Assembly: GCA_049487715.1 (NCBI GenBank)
Contig: CP150558.1
Location: 248,001-312,000, forward strand
Length of the DNA: 64,000 nucleotides
Direction: 5' to 3'
Source: Pycnococcus provasolii
Taxonomy: Eukaryota > Chlorophyta > Pseudoscourfieldiophyceae > Pseudoscourfieldiales
Shown here: positions 10,630 through 18,982 of the stretch, piece by piece
Position numbering within the stretch: position 1 is the stretch's first letter
Layout of the letters: each line of letters opens with the position of its first letter
The notes under the pieces: model-generated
Databases searched by the model: none
Told to the model about the DNA's origin: nothing
The model's input: the letters and a program-made list of their open reading frames with translations, nothing else
Made by a program: the position numbers and the translations under genes

Positions 10630-10672
10630 CATATGGGGTGTATATATGGGGTGTATATGGGGTTTGTATATC
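10630..10672. repeat. Short tandem repeat ATATGGGGTGT x3
   Basis: Three imperfect copies of ATATGGGGTGTAT follow the stop codon of the small unknown gene, in the 170-bp gap to the convergent SUMT remnant. They may belong to a 3' UTR. Confidence 0.6.
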
Positions 10673-10771
10673 GACGTAAACAAACCATATGTAAATAGGT
10701 ACTACACAAACGTAATTAAACAGCACATTATTCATTCGATAAACTGTGAGAGTGTACGATGTAGCTACACA

Positions 10772-11413
10772 TTAAAATACCACCACAGTGAAGTACTCGC
10801 CCGTCATTACAAGGAGAAGGTGGGTGACAATGACGCTCGTGTACATCCACTCGGACGCTGTCGACGACCCTGGGACAGGCACGCGCCGTGTATCTACCAC
10901 CGACCGCGTGCGCGTCGACCCGCGACGAGACCCACCCACCACGGAGGCCGTGGTGGCCGCTTCCGCGCCTAGCTGCGCCGCGTCCGCGTGCGTGTGAGGC
11001 CACCTTCGCGCGCTCTTCTTGCCAACCTCCGTCCAGCTTTCGTCGCGAGCGCGCCATTCCTTCGGCAGACTCACCACCTCGCCAATCACCACGAGTGTCG
11101 GCGAACGAAGCTCGGCACTCTTCACGGCGTCAGGGAGAAGGTGCATCGGCGAAAATACACGACGCTCGTGCTCCGTCGTTCCATTTTCGACAGCCATCGC
11201 GGGCGTGCTGGGTCCAGCGCCGCGCGCGACGAGGTCGTGCATGAGGTGTGGCAACGTCTGCGGGCCCAAGTAAACGACGAGCGTCTGACCCTTCAGAGCA
11301 CCCGCGTCTTGCACCTCCTCCGCGTCATCTTGACGTGTTTGAGCGGATCCTAGCGCCTCGCCATCCGCCTGCACGTCAGCGCGAAGGTGTCCCGTGAGGA
11401 ATCGCGCGGATGC
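10772..11413 (-). pseudogene. Uroporphyrinogen-III C-methyltransferase (SUMT), C-terminal half only
   Basis: The visible frame carries the C-terminal half of a SUMT/CobA tetrapyrrole methylase: RFLTGHLRAD, TLVVYLGPQTLP, VENGTTEHERRV and SPTLVVIGEVV all match the second lobe of the family. SUMT makes precorrin-2 for siroheme, usually in the plastid. The SAM-binding N-terminal lobe (GxGPGDPxLLT and the GDPFVFGRGGEE region) is absent. A splice acceptor (TTCTACAG) lies just before the first recognisable residues, at 11413/11414, and a GTAAGT donor 40 nt further up. The sequence beyond does not encode the missing lobe and soon enters the divergent DUF445 gene. No in-frame ATG precedes the domain, and an in-frame TAG lies inside the putative intron. 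After EVVSLPKEW the last 75 or so residues are not SUMT-like. Probably a truncated relic; an exon lost to rearrangement or misassembly is the alternative. Confidence 0.6.
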
Positions 11414-11855
11414 CTGTAGAATGTACGACCTGAGCCATACCTACGTAACTTACCAAAGTACACACGGCACTTGACCCACCGTTTCTTACGGTGGTGGGCC
11501 AAGTGCCCAACAACAAAAGAGCAACTTCTCCCTCCGCCGTGGCATGTGGCACCACCCGAAGTCAGCCTGTGCCGCTGTGCTGTGTGTCCCTGTGCGTGTG
11601 CGTGTGCGTTTGAGCCCGAGTAAACCCGTGGGAAACGGCGGAAGGAGAGTGGTACAGGTAACAGGTCCACCTGCTAGCCTCTGTCCTGGGAGAAGTGGGT
11701 TGGGCCACGCGCGTTGGTCTCGTTCCCATCGCCCTCGCCCTCGCCCTCGCCCCCTCGACGATCAACGTCTCCGTCGCCTCGCCTCCCTCCTCGCCTCCCC
11801 CCTTCCTACCCTAGCCTCATCAACAACAACATCCCCAGTGCCGGTGCCGGTGCCG
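11414..11855. other. Region between SUMT remnant and DUF445 gene
   Basis: This region contains a GTAAGT...CTACAG pair that would form a 40-nt minus-strand intron (11414-11453), a strong hairpin (11466-11507), and low-complexity GC-rich sequence. The region is open in the DUF445 frame from an ATG at 11544, but the translated part is Arg/Pro-rich without domain character. Confidence 0.45.
11466..11507. repeat. Hairpin-forming inverted repeat
   Basis: The left arm GGCACTTGACCCACCGT and right arm ACGGTGGTGGGCCAAGTGCC pair around a TTCTT loop, with one mismatch and a 3-nt bulge. It lies exactly where the SUMT N-terminal coding sequence should begin. Confidence 0.7.
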
Positions 11856-13421
11856 ATGACGCGCACGGTGCACCTTAACTTAACCTCCAACAACCTCCTT
11901 AGAGGTGACTTGCAACGCCCGGAAAACTGTGCTTCTTGCGTGCCGTTTATGTTTCCTCGGCGGCAACATCATGCGTCCACCAAATACCACCTAATGAAGA
12001 GACCTAAAAGGTCTTCTCTCTCTATAGGGGCCGTCGTAGCTATCACCATAACCTTGCTTGTCATGTGCGCACAGGCAACTTCGGCAGCGCGCGTGTTCTT
12101 GCAACAAGACGCCAGCAACGCCAACAATTCCACCACCACCACCACAACAACCTCAACAACCTCAGCCTCCTCCTCCTCCTCCTCCTCAGCAAGGCAGTGG
12201 CTGTATTTAACTATTCCCTTGATCAGTGCACTTGTCGGCTACGTGACGAACGTCGTGGCTCTTAAAATGACCTTCTACCCTCTGGAGTTCACGGGCGTGA
12301 AGCTGTACCAGCCAAAGGACCAGCCGTTCGGCTTCTTCGGATGGCAAGGCATCATACCGTCCAAGGCTGGCAAGATGGCTTCCATCATGACAGACCTCAT
12401 GCTCGAGAAGCTCGTTACCACCGAGGAGGTGTTCGCGCGCCTCGATCCCGTGAGAATGGGACAGGTGATCGAACCGGCTATGCGTGCAGCTGCTGTTCGT
12501 ATCTACACCAAGGTTGGCGTCGAGTACTTTCCGTTCCTGTACTACAGCTCGACAGATGACGTGCGCGAGTTCGCGAGGGAGGAAATTCTAAGGCGCGGCA
12601 AGGCGCTTCTCGTCGACGTCATCAGCGAGTTCCGCGAGCGCGTCAAGGACTGCTTCGACATCAAGCACATGATAGTCACCAACTCCATCAAAAACAAGCT
12701 TCTTGTCGTCAACATGTTTCAGACCGTTGGCGCGAAGGAGTTCGTCTTCATCGAGAGGTCAGGCGCGTACTTCGGTTTCCTGTTTGGAGTCGTGCAGGCG
12801 GTGGTGTTCTACTTCGCCGACATATGGTGGCTTCTGCCGTTATTCGGCTTCTTCGTCGGATATGCCACCAACTGGGTCGCGCTCAAGGTGATCTTCGAGC
12901 CCATCGAGCCCATCAGCCTCGGGCCGCTCGGCACGTTGCAAGGCCTCTTCCTCAAGAGGCAGCCTGAGGTGTCCCTCGAGTTCGCGAAGCTCTCCGCCAC
13001 CTCGTTTCTCAACGCCGAGTCGATGTGGGAGGAGATTCTCTACGGCGCCTACTCGGACCGATTCTGGGCGCTGTTCGACGCGAAGTTCGACGCCTTCTTC
13101 GACAAGGAGATTGTTGGTGGCGGGTACCGCAAGACGGTTATGGCGTGCGCATTCGGAGGAAAGGGCGTGCTCGAGCTGAAGGCGGCAACGTCCAAGGCGC
13201 TTGCTGACGAGCTCTACTCGTCGTTGTGCTACGGCAACGAGCACCTCGACGCGGCGCTAGGTCTCGAGGAGACGATGGCGGAGCGCCTCGCCGCACTGCC
13301 GCCGAAGGACTTCGAGGGTGTGCTGCATCCCGTCTTCCAGGAGGACGAGATCAAGTTGATTGCGGTGGGCGGACTACTTGGCATGGGCGTCGGCTTCCTA
13401 CAGACGCTCATGTACATCTGA
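11856..13421 (+). CDS. DUF445-family membrane protein
   Basis: The call rests on two copies of the DUF445 hallmark: GYVTNVVALKMTFYP near the start of the domain and GYATNWVALKVIFEP in the middle, each inside a hydrophobic segment. Between them is a long helical region (LEKLVTTEEVFARLDP, then charged helices). A final hydrophobic segment (VGGLLGMGVGFLQTLMYI) ends the protein. Start choice is uncertain: in-frame ATGs lie at 11544, 11856 and 11994. The last begins MKRPKRSS followed by a hydrophobic stretch ending AQATSA, which looks like a signal or targeting sequence with a cleavage site. A Thr/Ser-rich linker follows. DUF445 proteins are integral membrane proteins of unknown function in bacteria and plastid-bearing eukaryotes; a plastid or secretory membrane is likely. 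Length from 11856 is 521 residues. Confidence 0.85.
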   Translation: MTRTVHLNLTSNNLLRGDLQRPENCASCVPFMFPRRQHHASTKYHLMKRPKRSSLSIGAVVAITITLLVMCAQATSAARVFLQQDASNANNSTTTTTTTSTTSASSSSSSSARQWLYLTIPLISALVGYVTNVVALKMTFYPLEFTGVKLYQPKDQPFGFFGWQGIIPSKAGKMASIMTDLMLEKLVTTEEVFARLDPVRMGQVIEPAMRAAAVRIYTKVGVEYFPFLYYSSTDDVREFAREEILRRGKALLVDVISEFRERVKDCFDIKHMIVTNSIKNKLLVVNMFQTVGAKEFVFIERSGAYFGFLFGVVQAVVFYFADIWWLLPLFGFFVGYATNWVALKVIFEPIEPISLGPLGTLQGLFLKRQPEVSLEFAKLSATSFLNAESMWEEILYGAYSDRFWALFDAKFDAFFDKEIVGGGYRKTVMACAFGGKGVLELKAATSKALADELYSSLCYGNEHLDAALGLEETMAERLAALPPKDFEGVLHPVFQEDEIKLIAVGGLLGMGVGFLQTLMYI

Positions 13422-13519
13422 GTACCCGAAGTGGATAAAAGACCGTGTAACCTGTAATAAACCCATCTCTGGTTTGTGTTCCGTTTGCTCCCACCTGAAC
13501 GTGCGTTTCGCTTTTACGA

Positions 13520-13769
13520 CTAGGAATCCTTCAGCATGTCACGCATAAACATCGTCCAGTCGTCCAAGTCAAGGTCGAGGTCGAGGTCGTCGTTGTTGTT
13601 GGCACCACCAGGGCGCGAGATGATGCGATCCAAGACGGCCTCGTCCGACAGTACGTCATCCAGCGGAGGAAGAGACGGCATACTGTGCAGCGAAGTGGCA
13701 ACAGCGGCTGCACCCGCACCGGTGCCGTCAAATCGCACTGATGATCCACCTCCGCCGCCCAAAACGACT

Positions 13770-13800
<31 letters not shown>

Positions 13801-16417
13801 GTGATGGTGATCGTGTCGCTGCAAGCATCATAGCGTGCATGTTCCGATTGCGCTCCTCCTCGTTGTGCAGCGCTGCATCTACAAACTTTTTCAAACGTTG
13901 TGCCTCTACCTCGATGATATCGCAGGGCCGTTTCTGCCCGGAGGATGTCGACGCGCCGCTCGCGCGCCTTCGGACGCGCTTCCTCCTTTTGTCCGCCGTC
14001 GTTGGACTGCTTGCCTCCTCCTCGTCCTCCTCCTCCTCTTCTTTATTCTTCTCTCCTCCATCACGAGCGGCGGCAGCGACTTTGTATCCTTCGTGGAGGT
14101 CGCGAATGTTTACGATACCAGCCTCGCGAAGTCTCTTGAGCCTTGCATTGCCAACGCCGGGAATTCGGCGCAATTCGGTGCTGAGTGTCATATGCGACAG
14201 CTTCCAAACCTTTCGATCGTGGTAAGCGCGGTAGGAAAGCACCGGGAAGGTTTCCGTGGCTCCAATGAAATACAAGCTGCGACCACTGCTGCTGCTCGGG
14301 TCCACCACCACTGGTGAAAGCATCGGTACCAACTCAAAGATGGCGTTCAAGGTGCCCGCGCACCCTGCGTTGGCGTGCGCCGACAGACGCAGGCGCATCC
14401 AGCGAAAGCGGCCCTCGGGCGTTCCACCTCCAACGGAAACGGAGTTGTTACCGGTGGTGATGGCGCCCTTGTTTAGGTACTGATTAGGATGATGTTGTGG
14501 TGGTGGATGTAGCAATGACGACAACGCGAGTGGCGATCCGTCGTCGAATGCGGTAGCTGACGACATGTTGTTATCATGGTGGTTGTGGTGGTTGTCTTGC
14601 TTGTATGCGCCGATGAGTACGTTCGGAAATGTAGCTTCCACCGTCCAAGGTGGAACCTCCATCGTGTCTGAAGATGGTGGCGGCGGCGTCACTGTGATGC
14701 TCGCCTCCGTTGCACCACTCTTGATGGACAGATTGGAGAGTGGCGTAAACGGCACGTCAGGCTCCACGAGTTGAAGTTCAAGCGCGAGGGCTCTCGCGAT
14801 GTAGTGTGCATCGGCAGCCTTAGCTGCTGCTGCGTCACGTGGTTGAAGTGAGAACTTCACCGTGAAGGGCACAAAGGGCTTGCGTTCGTGGCATGTGACC
14901 GCGTCGTGCGCGTGCAGCTGGGGTATGCCCGTGGGAGGAGGAGCAAAGTTTCCATCGCCACCAGCGGCAGCAGCATCGTCGTCGATGTCACCATGGTTGG
15001 CAAAGCTGCTTATTTCCGAGCAATTGTTGCTGCTGCTTTTTTTATTGTTGTGTGAGCCTCCTGCGGACCCGGACGAGGTTGGAGTGTCCGCTGCACCTGC
15101 TCCCTTGCTGGAGTTGCCGCTGACGTCGTCATCATCACTGCAACGTGGTGAAGGTGTGGACTTGCGCCGATTGACGATGCCACAACCACCGAAATTGACT
15201 GCGAGGTTGTGCAGAGGAGTCAGATGTATGGGTGGAGACGACTGATACGCGGCAGTAGTTGCGGTAGCAGCGACAACAGGAGGTGGTGGTGCCACGGCTG
15301 CTGTCGTCGTCGTCATCGCAGGAGAAAGAGCGTTAATCGTCGTCACGATATGTGCATCAACCCTGCCGATCGCCGGATCGACACTACCCTGGTGCGGCGG
15401 CGTGGTTGGTGGTGGTATCGTCGTTGGCCACCACTGATTCGTCGGCGCTGCAGCTGCTGCTTCATGCCGCGGCACCGCGTATTCTGTGGACATCTCAATT
15501 CCAATGGTCGCGGTAGTGGTCGATTGCGGCAAGTCGGCGTCACGGAAGATATAGTCGTCGTCGATGAACTCCAGATTCGTGAGCTCGTCTTCATCATTTC
15601 TTCCAAAGCTGTCAAACTTCGTCCACGTCGCACGTTCACCTGCAGGAGGAGGAGACGTAGATCGTCGCCTTTTTCGTTGGAACATGATCGTGCTGACAAT
15701 AGCAAGTCCCACGAGCATGATAACGGAAACAGTCAGCAATGCGGTGCCAATGTTCCCGAGCGCATTCCCACCGCCACCGCCGTCAATTTGTTCTTGTTGT
15801 TGTTGCTGCTGCTGGTTCTGGAGGTAGTCTCCTCCTCCTCCTTCTGCGTCTGTTGTCGTGAGGAATGATTTAACTGGAGTCGTGGACGCAATCGGTGGTG
15901 GTGATGCTCGATCAATTGGAGGAGGAGGCTGTATCGGTGATGGTGGAGGAGGAGGAGCTGCCACGTATCGCGCGTTTCCGCCTCGTGTCCTTGCAAGACC
16001 ACCTTCTGGTACCACCATCATGCTATCGCGAGGATCGTCTCTACGCGGTCTCGCTAGGCGTAGCACAGGAGCAGAACCTCCTCCTCCTCCTTGCACAACA
16101 GCACCCGTCGCTTCCACGACAAGCTGCTCGACCTGATCCTGATCTGGCGCACCACCAACAAGATCATCATCCGGTGCTGGTTCGCGACGAGATCTCGGTA
16201 CGTCCGTCCACCACCCTGTCGTCTGCTGCTCTATGCGAGATGCAGCTCCCTCCTCCTCGTTGAGCATCATCTCCTCCTGATAAGTGTCAGGATACTCTTC
16301 ATCCTCTTCTGGCGATGGCGCCAACACCATCACAACTGTTGGCACGATCCTTGTCGTCGGCGTTGTTGTCGTCGTCATCATCGACGTATTAGCGTTCACG
16401 GGGGGCTCCTCCTCCAT
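13520..16417 (-). CDS. CBP60-like protein with a membrane segment (tentative)
   Basis: The start is the ATG at 16417 (MEEEPPVNAN), giving 965 residues; upstream in-frame sequence is low complexity. The N-terminal 220 residues are acidic and Pro/Thr-rich. A single hydrophobic segment (about 221-244) is followed by QRKRRRS, a typical stop-transfer. After a long disordered Ser/Pro/His region, a folded part starts near residue 520 (FVPFTVKFSLQP). It runs through EGRFRWMRLRLSAHA (about 670), IGATETFPVL and VWKLSHM, to a helix-hairpin-like segment RRIPGVGNARLKRLREAGI (about 745-765). This order resembles the plant calmodulin-binding protein 60 family: FRLGARV, EAxTEAFxV, WRLEKI, then KRLxxAGI. A poly-Gln run (CTG tract near 13775-13800) sits near the acidic C-terminus. 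The CBP60 match is by eye and remote; HhH-type DNA binding is another reading. If right, a membrane-tethered regulator is possible. Confidence 0.6.
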
Positions 16418-16861
16418 GATTATTATTGGTAGGTAGTTTTCGCGACGCGTACAATAAAAGGGCACGTGGAGAAGGAGCCTCGGGGGATTCAGGGCGTTCG
16501 GGGGGGCCCGGGGGGAGGGTGGGAAAGCCAGCCGCGACTTCCTAGCAATTTGCGAACCAAAAGGACACGCCCAGTGAAGGAGATCCCTCATGATTGCATC
16601 ATCTGGGTTATCGATCGTGTGCGTGTGCTGTCAGTCCTAGGAAAGGGGGATCCGTTGTGGAACTGGAACCCCTGCCTTTTAGAGGTTAGAGTAGGCGAGT
16701 AGCGTTGAAGTTGGTTCAATCACTCAAGGACCCTCCCCAGGAGCAGGAGGAAAGTGGGGCCGTGCCCGCCGCCAGGCTATTCCGACGCTGACAACAACTC
16801 ACCCAAACCTTCCTCGTGGATTTCTTGCACTAGTACCGTTCCTCGCTCGCTCGCTGGAAGG
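16418..16861. promoter_or_regulatory. Divergent intergenic region
   Basis: About 440 bp separate the start codons of the CBP60-like gene (-) and the ATP/ADP translocase gene (+), so both promoters should be here. It contains G-rich runs near 16500. No clear TATA box was picked out. Confidence 0.5.
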
Positions 16862-18790
16862 ATGATGGCGACCACCTGCTGCGCCTCCTTTGCTGCCTAC
16901 CGTCGTGGTGGTGGTAGTGGTGGTGGTGGTGCGGCGAAGCACTATCGCAGTACTGCTACTACTACTACTCGCGCTCCTCATCTGCAGCATTCTCGTCGTC
17001 AACACCATAGTAGTTGTGGTGGTAATGGTGGTGCTAGAGCAGCTCATGAGGAGACGTTTTTGTGTGCACCTGCAGCAGCGTCCGCAAGCATCACCACCAA
17101 TTTACGGAGGAAACATGCTTTTTGGCGACTGGCAGCGTCGTCATCCGCGTCGCCACCGGCTGATAGTAGCGGTAATGGTGGAGATGGCTCGTCGTCGTCT
17201 TCCCCTTCTTCTTCTTCGCAGCCGGAGTTCCTCGGAATCGCGATGAGCACGTTAAAGAAGGTGGTCCCTCTTGCTTTCATGATGTTCTGCATCCTCTTCA
17301 ACTACACCATCCTGCGTGACACCAAAGACGTGCTCGTCGTGACTGCCCCCGGATCGGGCGCTGAGATCATCCCGTTCCTCAAGACGTACGTCAACCTGCC
17401 CGCAGCTATCGGCTTCGCCGCCATCTACGCTCGCCTGTCCAACCTGATGGACCGTGATCGGCTCTTCTACACGATCCTCGTGCCGTTCGTGATGTTTTTC
17501 GGCGCCTTTGCGTTCATCATGTACCCCGCGCGCGACACCCTTCACCCGACGGAATTCTGTGTCGACCTGCTCGACAAACTTGGACCACGGTTCATGGGTC
17601 CCATTGCAATTGTACGCAATTGGACGTACTGCCTTTTCTACGTGATGGCAGAGCTGTGGGGCTCCGTCGTCGTGTCGGTGCTCTTCTGGGGCTTCGCTAA
17701 CCAGATCATGGAAGTCAAGGAAGCAAAGCAGTTCTACCCGCTCTTCGGCCTCATCGCCAATGTCGCCCTGATCTTCTCTGGTCAGGCGGTTAGGCATTTT
17801 TCCACCGTTCGAGCTGGTCTGCCACCGGGTGTCGACGGTTGGGGCATGTCGCTCAAGGGACTGATGAGCATGATTGTCGTCGGGGGATTCTGCATCGCCG
17901 GCATCTACTGGGCCTTGAACAAGTACGTTCTGCCGACCGTAGGTCCTATAGAGGGTGCGGCGAAGAAGAAGAAGGAAAAATTGTCGATGTCCATCGGCGA
18001 GTCCGTCATATTTCTTGCCAAATCCGCCTACGTTCGCAGCCTGGCAACGCTCGTCGTCGCCTACGGAATCTCCATCAACCTCGTTGAGGTCACGTGGAAG
18101 AGCAAATTGAAGGCGCAGTACCCCGATCCGAACGACTACAGCATGTTCATGGGCAACTTCTCCACCGCCACGGGCACGGTGACGTTCGTCCTCATGATTG
18201 TGTCGCGCTACATCTTCGCAAAGTTTGGCTGGGGCGTTGCCGCGGCTATCACGCCAATAGTCATCCTCATCACGGGCGCAACGTTCTTCAGCCTCATACT
18301 CACGCCAGGGGTTTGGGAGCCCGTGCTCGCCTACCTAGGTTTCACGCCACTGTTCATGGCGGTTCTCGTCGGTGCTGCGCAGAACGTTTTCAGCAAGGGT
18401 GCCAAGTACTCGCTCTTCGATCCGTGCAAGGAAATGGCGTACATCCCTCTCGACGAGGAGACGAAGGTCAAGGGCAAGGCGGCGATCGACGTCATCTGCA
18501 ACCCCCTCGGTAAGTCTGGAGGTTCGCTCGTACAGCAGCTCATGATTTTCACGTTTGGATCGCTCGCGGCATCGACGCCATACCTTGGCGTGGTTCTCTT
18601 GATCGTCATCACGATGTGGCTCAGATCCGCTGCGCGCCTGAGCGCGCTGTTCGAAGGTGCTCAACAAAACCTTAGGAGTCATGATTGGGACGATCCAGGC
18701 GAAGAGGTGGTTCCTGACAGTGACCTTCGCGCTGATCCTAACGAACGGTCTGACGAGGAGCCGACACCTGGTGTCGTCAAGACATCTTGA
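16862..18790 (+). CDS. Plastid-type ATP/ADP translocase (NTT/TLC family)
   Basis: From the ATG at 16862 the product is 642 residues; a GTG 36 codons upstream was rejected. The first 120 or so residues are Ser/Thr/Gly/Arg-rich and fit a plastid transit peptide. The carrier begins near FLGIAMSTLKKVVPLAFMMF and has the NTT signatures RDTKDVLVVTAPGSGAEIIP and KTYVNLPAAIGF. After these come AELWGSVVVSVLFWGFANQI and the late KGKAAIDVICNPLGKSGGS. About 11-12 hydrophobic segments are visible, as expected. NTT proteins exchange cytosolic ATP for stromal ADP plus Pi across the inner envelope, feeding the plastid in the dark. The tail after the last membrane segment is acidic and hydrophilic. The gene is divergent from the CBP60-like gene and ends directly at a TGAG microsatellite. 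Confidence 0.95.
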   Translation: MMATTCCASFAAYRRGGGSGGGGAAKHYRSTATTTTRAPHLQHSRRQHHSSCGGNGGARAAHEETFLCAPAAASASITTNLRRKHAFWRLAASSSASPPADSSGNGGDGSSSSSPSSSSQPEFLGIAMSTLKKVVPLAFMMFCILFNYTILRDTKDVLVVTAPGSGAEIIPFLKTYVNLPAAIGFAAIYARLSNLMDRDRLFYTILVPFVMFFGAFAFIMYPARDTLHPTEFCVDLLDKLGPRFMGPIAIVRNWTYCLFYVMAELWGSVVVSVLFWGFANQIMEVKEAKQFYPLFGLIANVALIFSGQAVRHFSTVRAGLPPGVDGWGMSLKGLMSMIVVGGFCIAGIYWALNKYVLPTVGPIEGAAKKKKEKLSMSIGESVIFLAKSAYVRSLATLVVAYGISINLVEVTWKSKLKAQYPDPNDYSMFMGNFSTATGTVTFVLMIVSRYIFAKFGWGVAAAITPIVILITGATFFSLILTPGVWEPVLAYLGFTPLFMAVLVGAAQNVFSKGAKYSLFDPCKEMAYIPLDEETKVKGKAAIDVICNPLGKSGGSLVQQLMIFTFGSLAASTPYLGVVLLIVITMWLRSAARLSALFEGAQQNLRSHDWDDPGEEVVPDSDLRADPNERSDEEPTPGVVKTS

Positions 18791-18838
18791 GTGAGTGAGT
18801 GAGTGAGTGAGTGAGTGAGTGAGTGAGTTGGTGAGTTG
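18788..18838. repeat. (TGAG)n microsatellite at the stop codon
   Basis: About ten TGAG tetranucleotides begin within the translocase stop codon and run into its 3' UTR. Length changes here cannot alter the protein, because the first unit already supplies TGA. Confidence 0.9.
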
Positions 18839-18982
18839 GTGCGTTGGTGTTTTTGGTGTGTGAGGTGAGGTTGACGAGAGATTCACGCAAGAGGCGGGGA
18901 CCGGAGGGCGGAGGCGCCGCCTAGTTTTTGTGTAAATAATGACGAAAATTTACAAACTTTTACTATACAATCGTCATCATCA

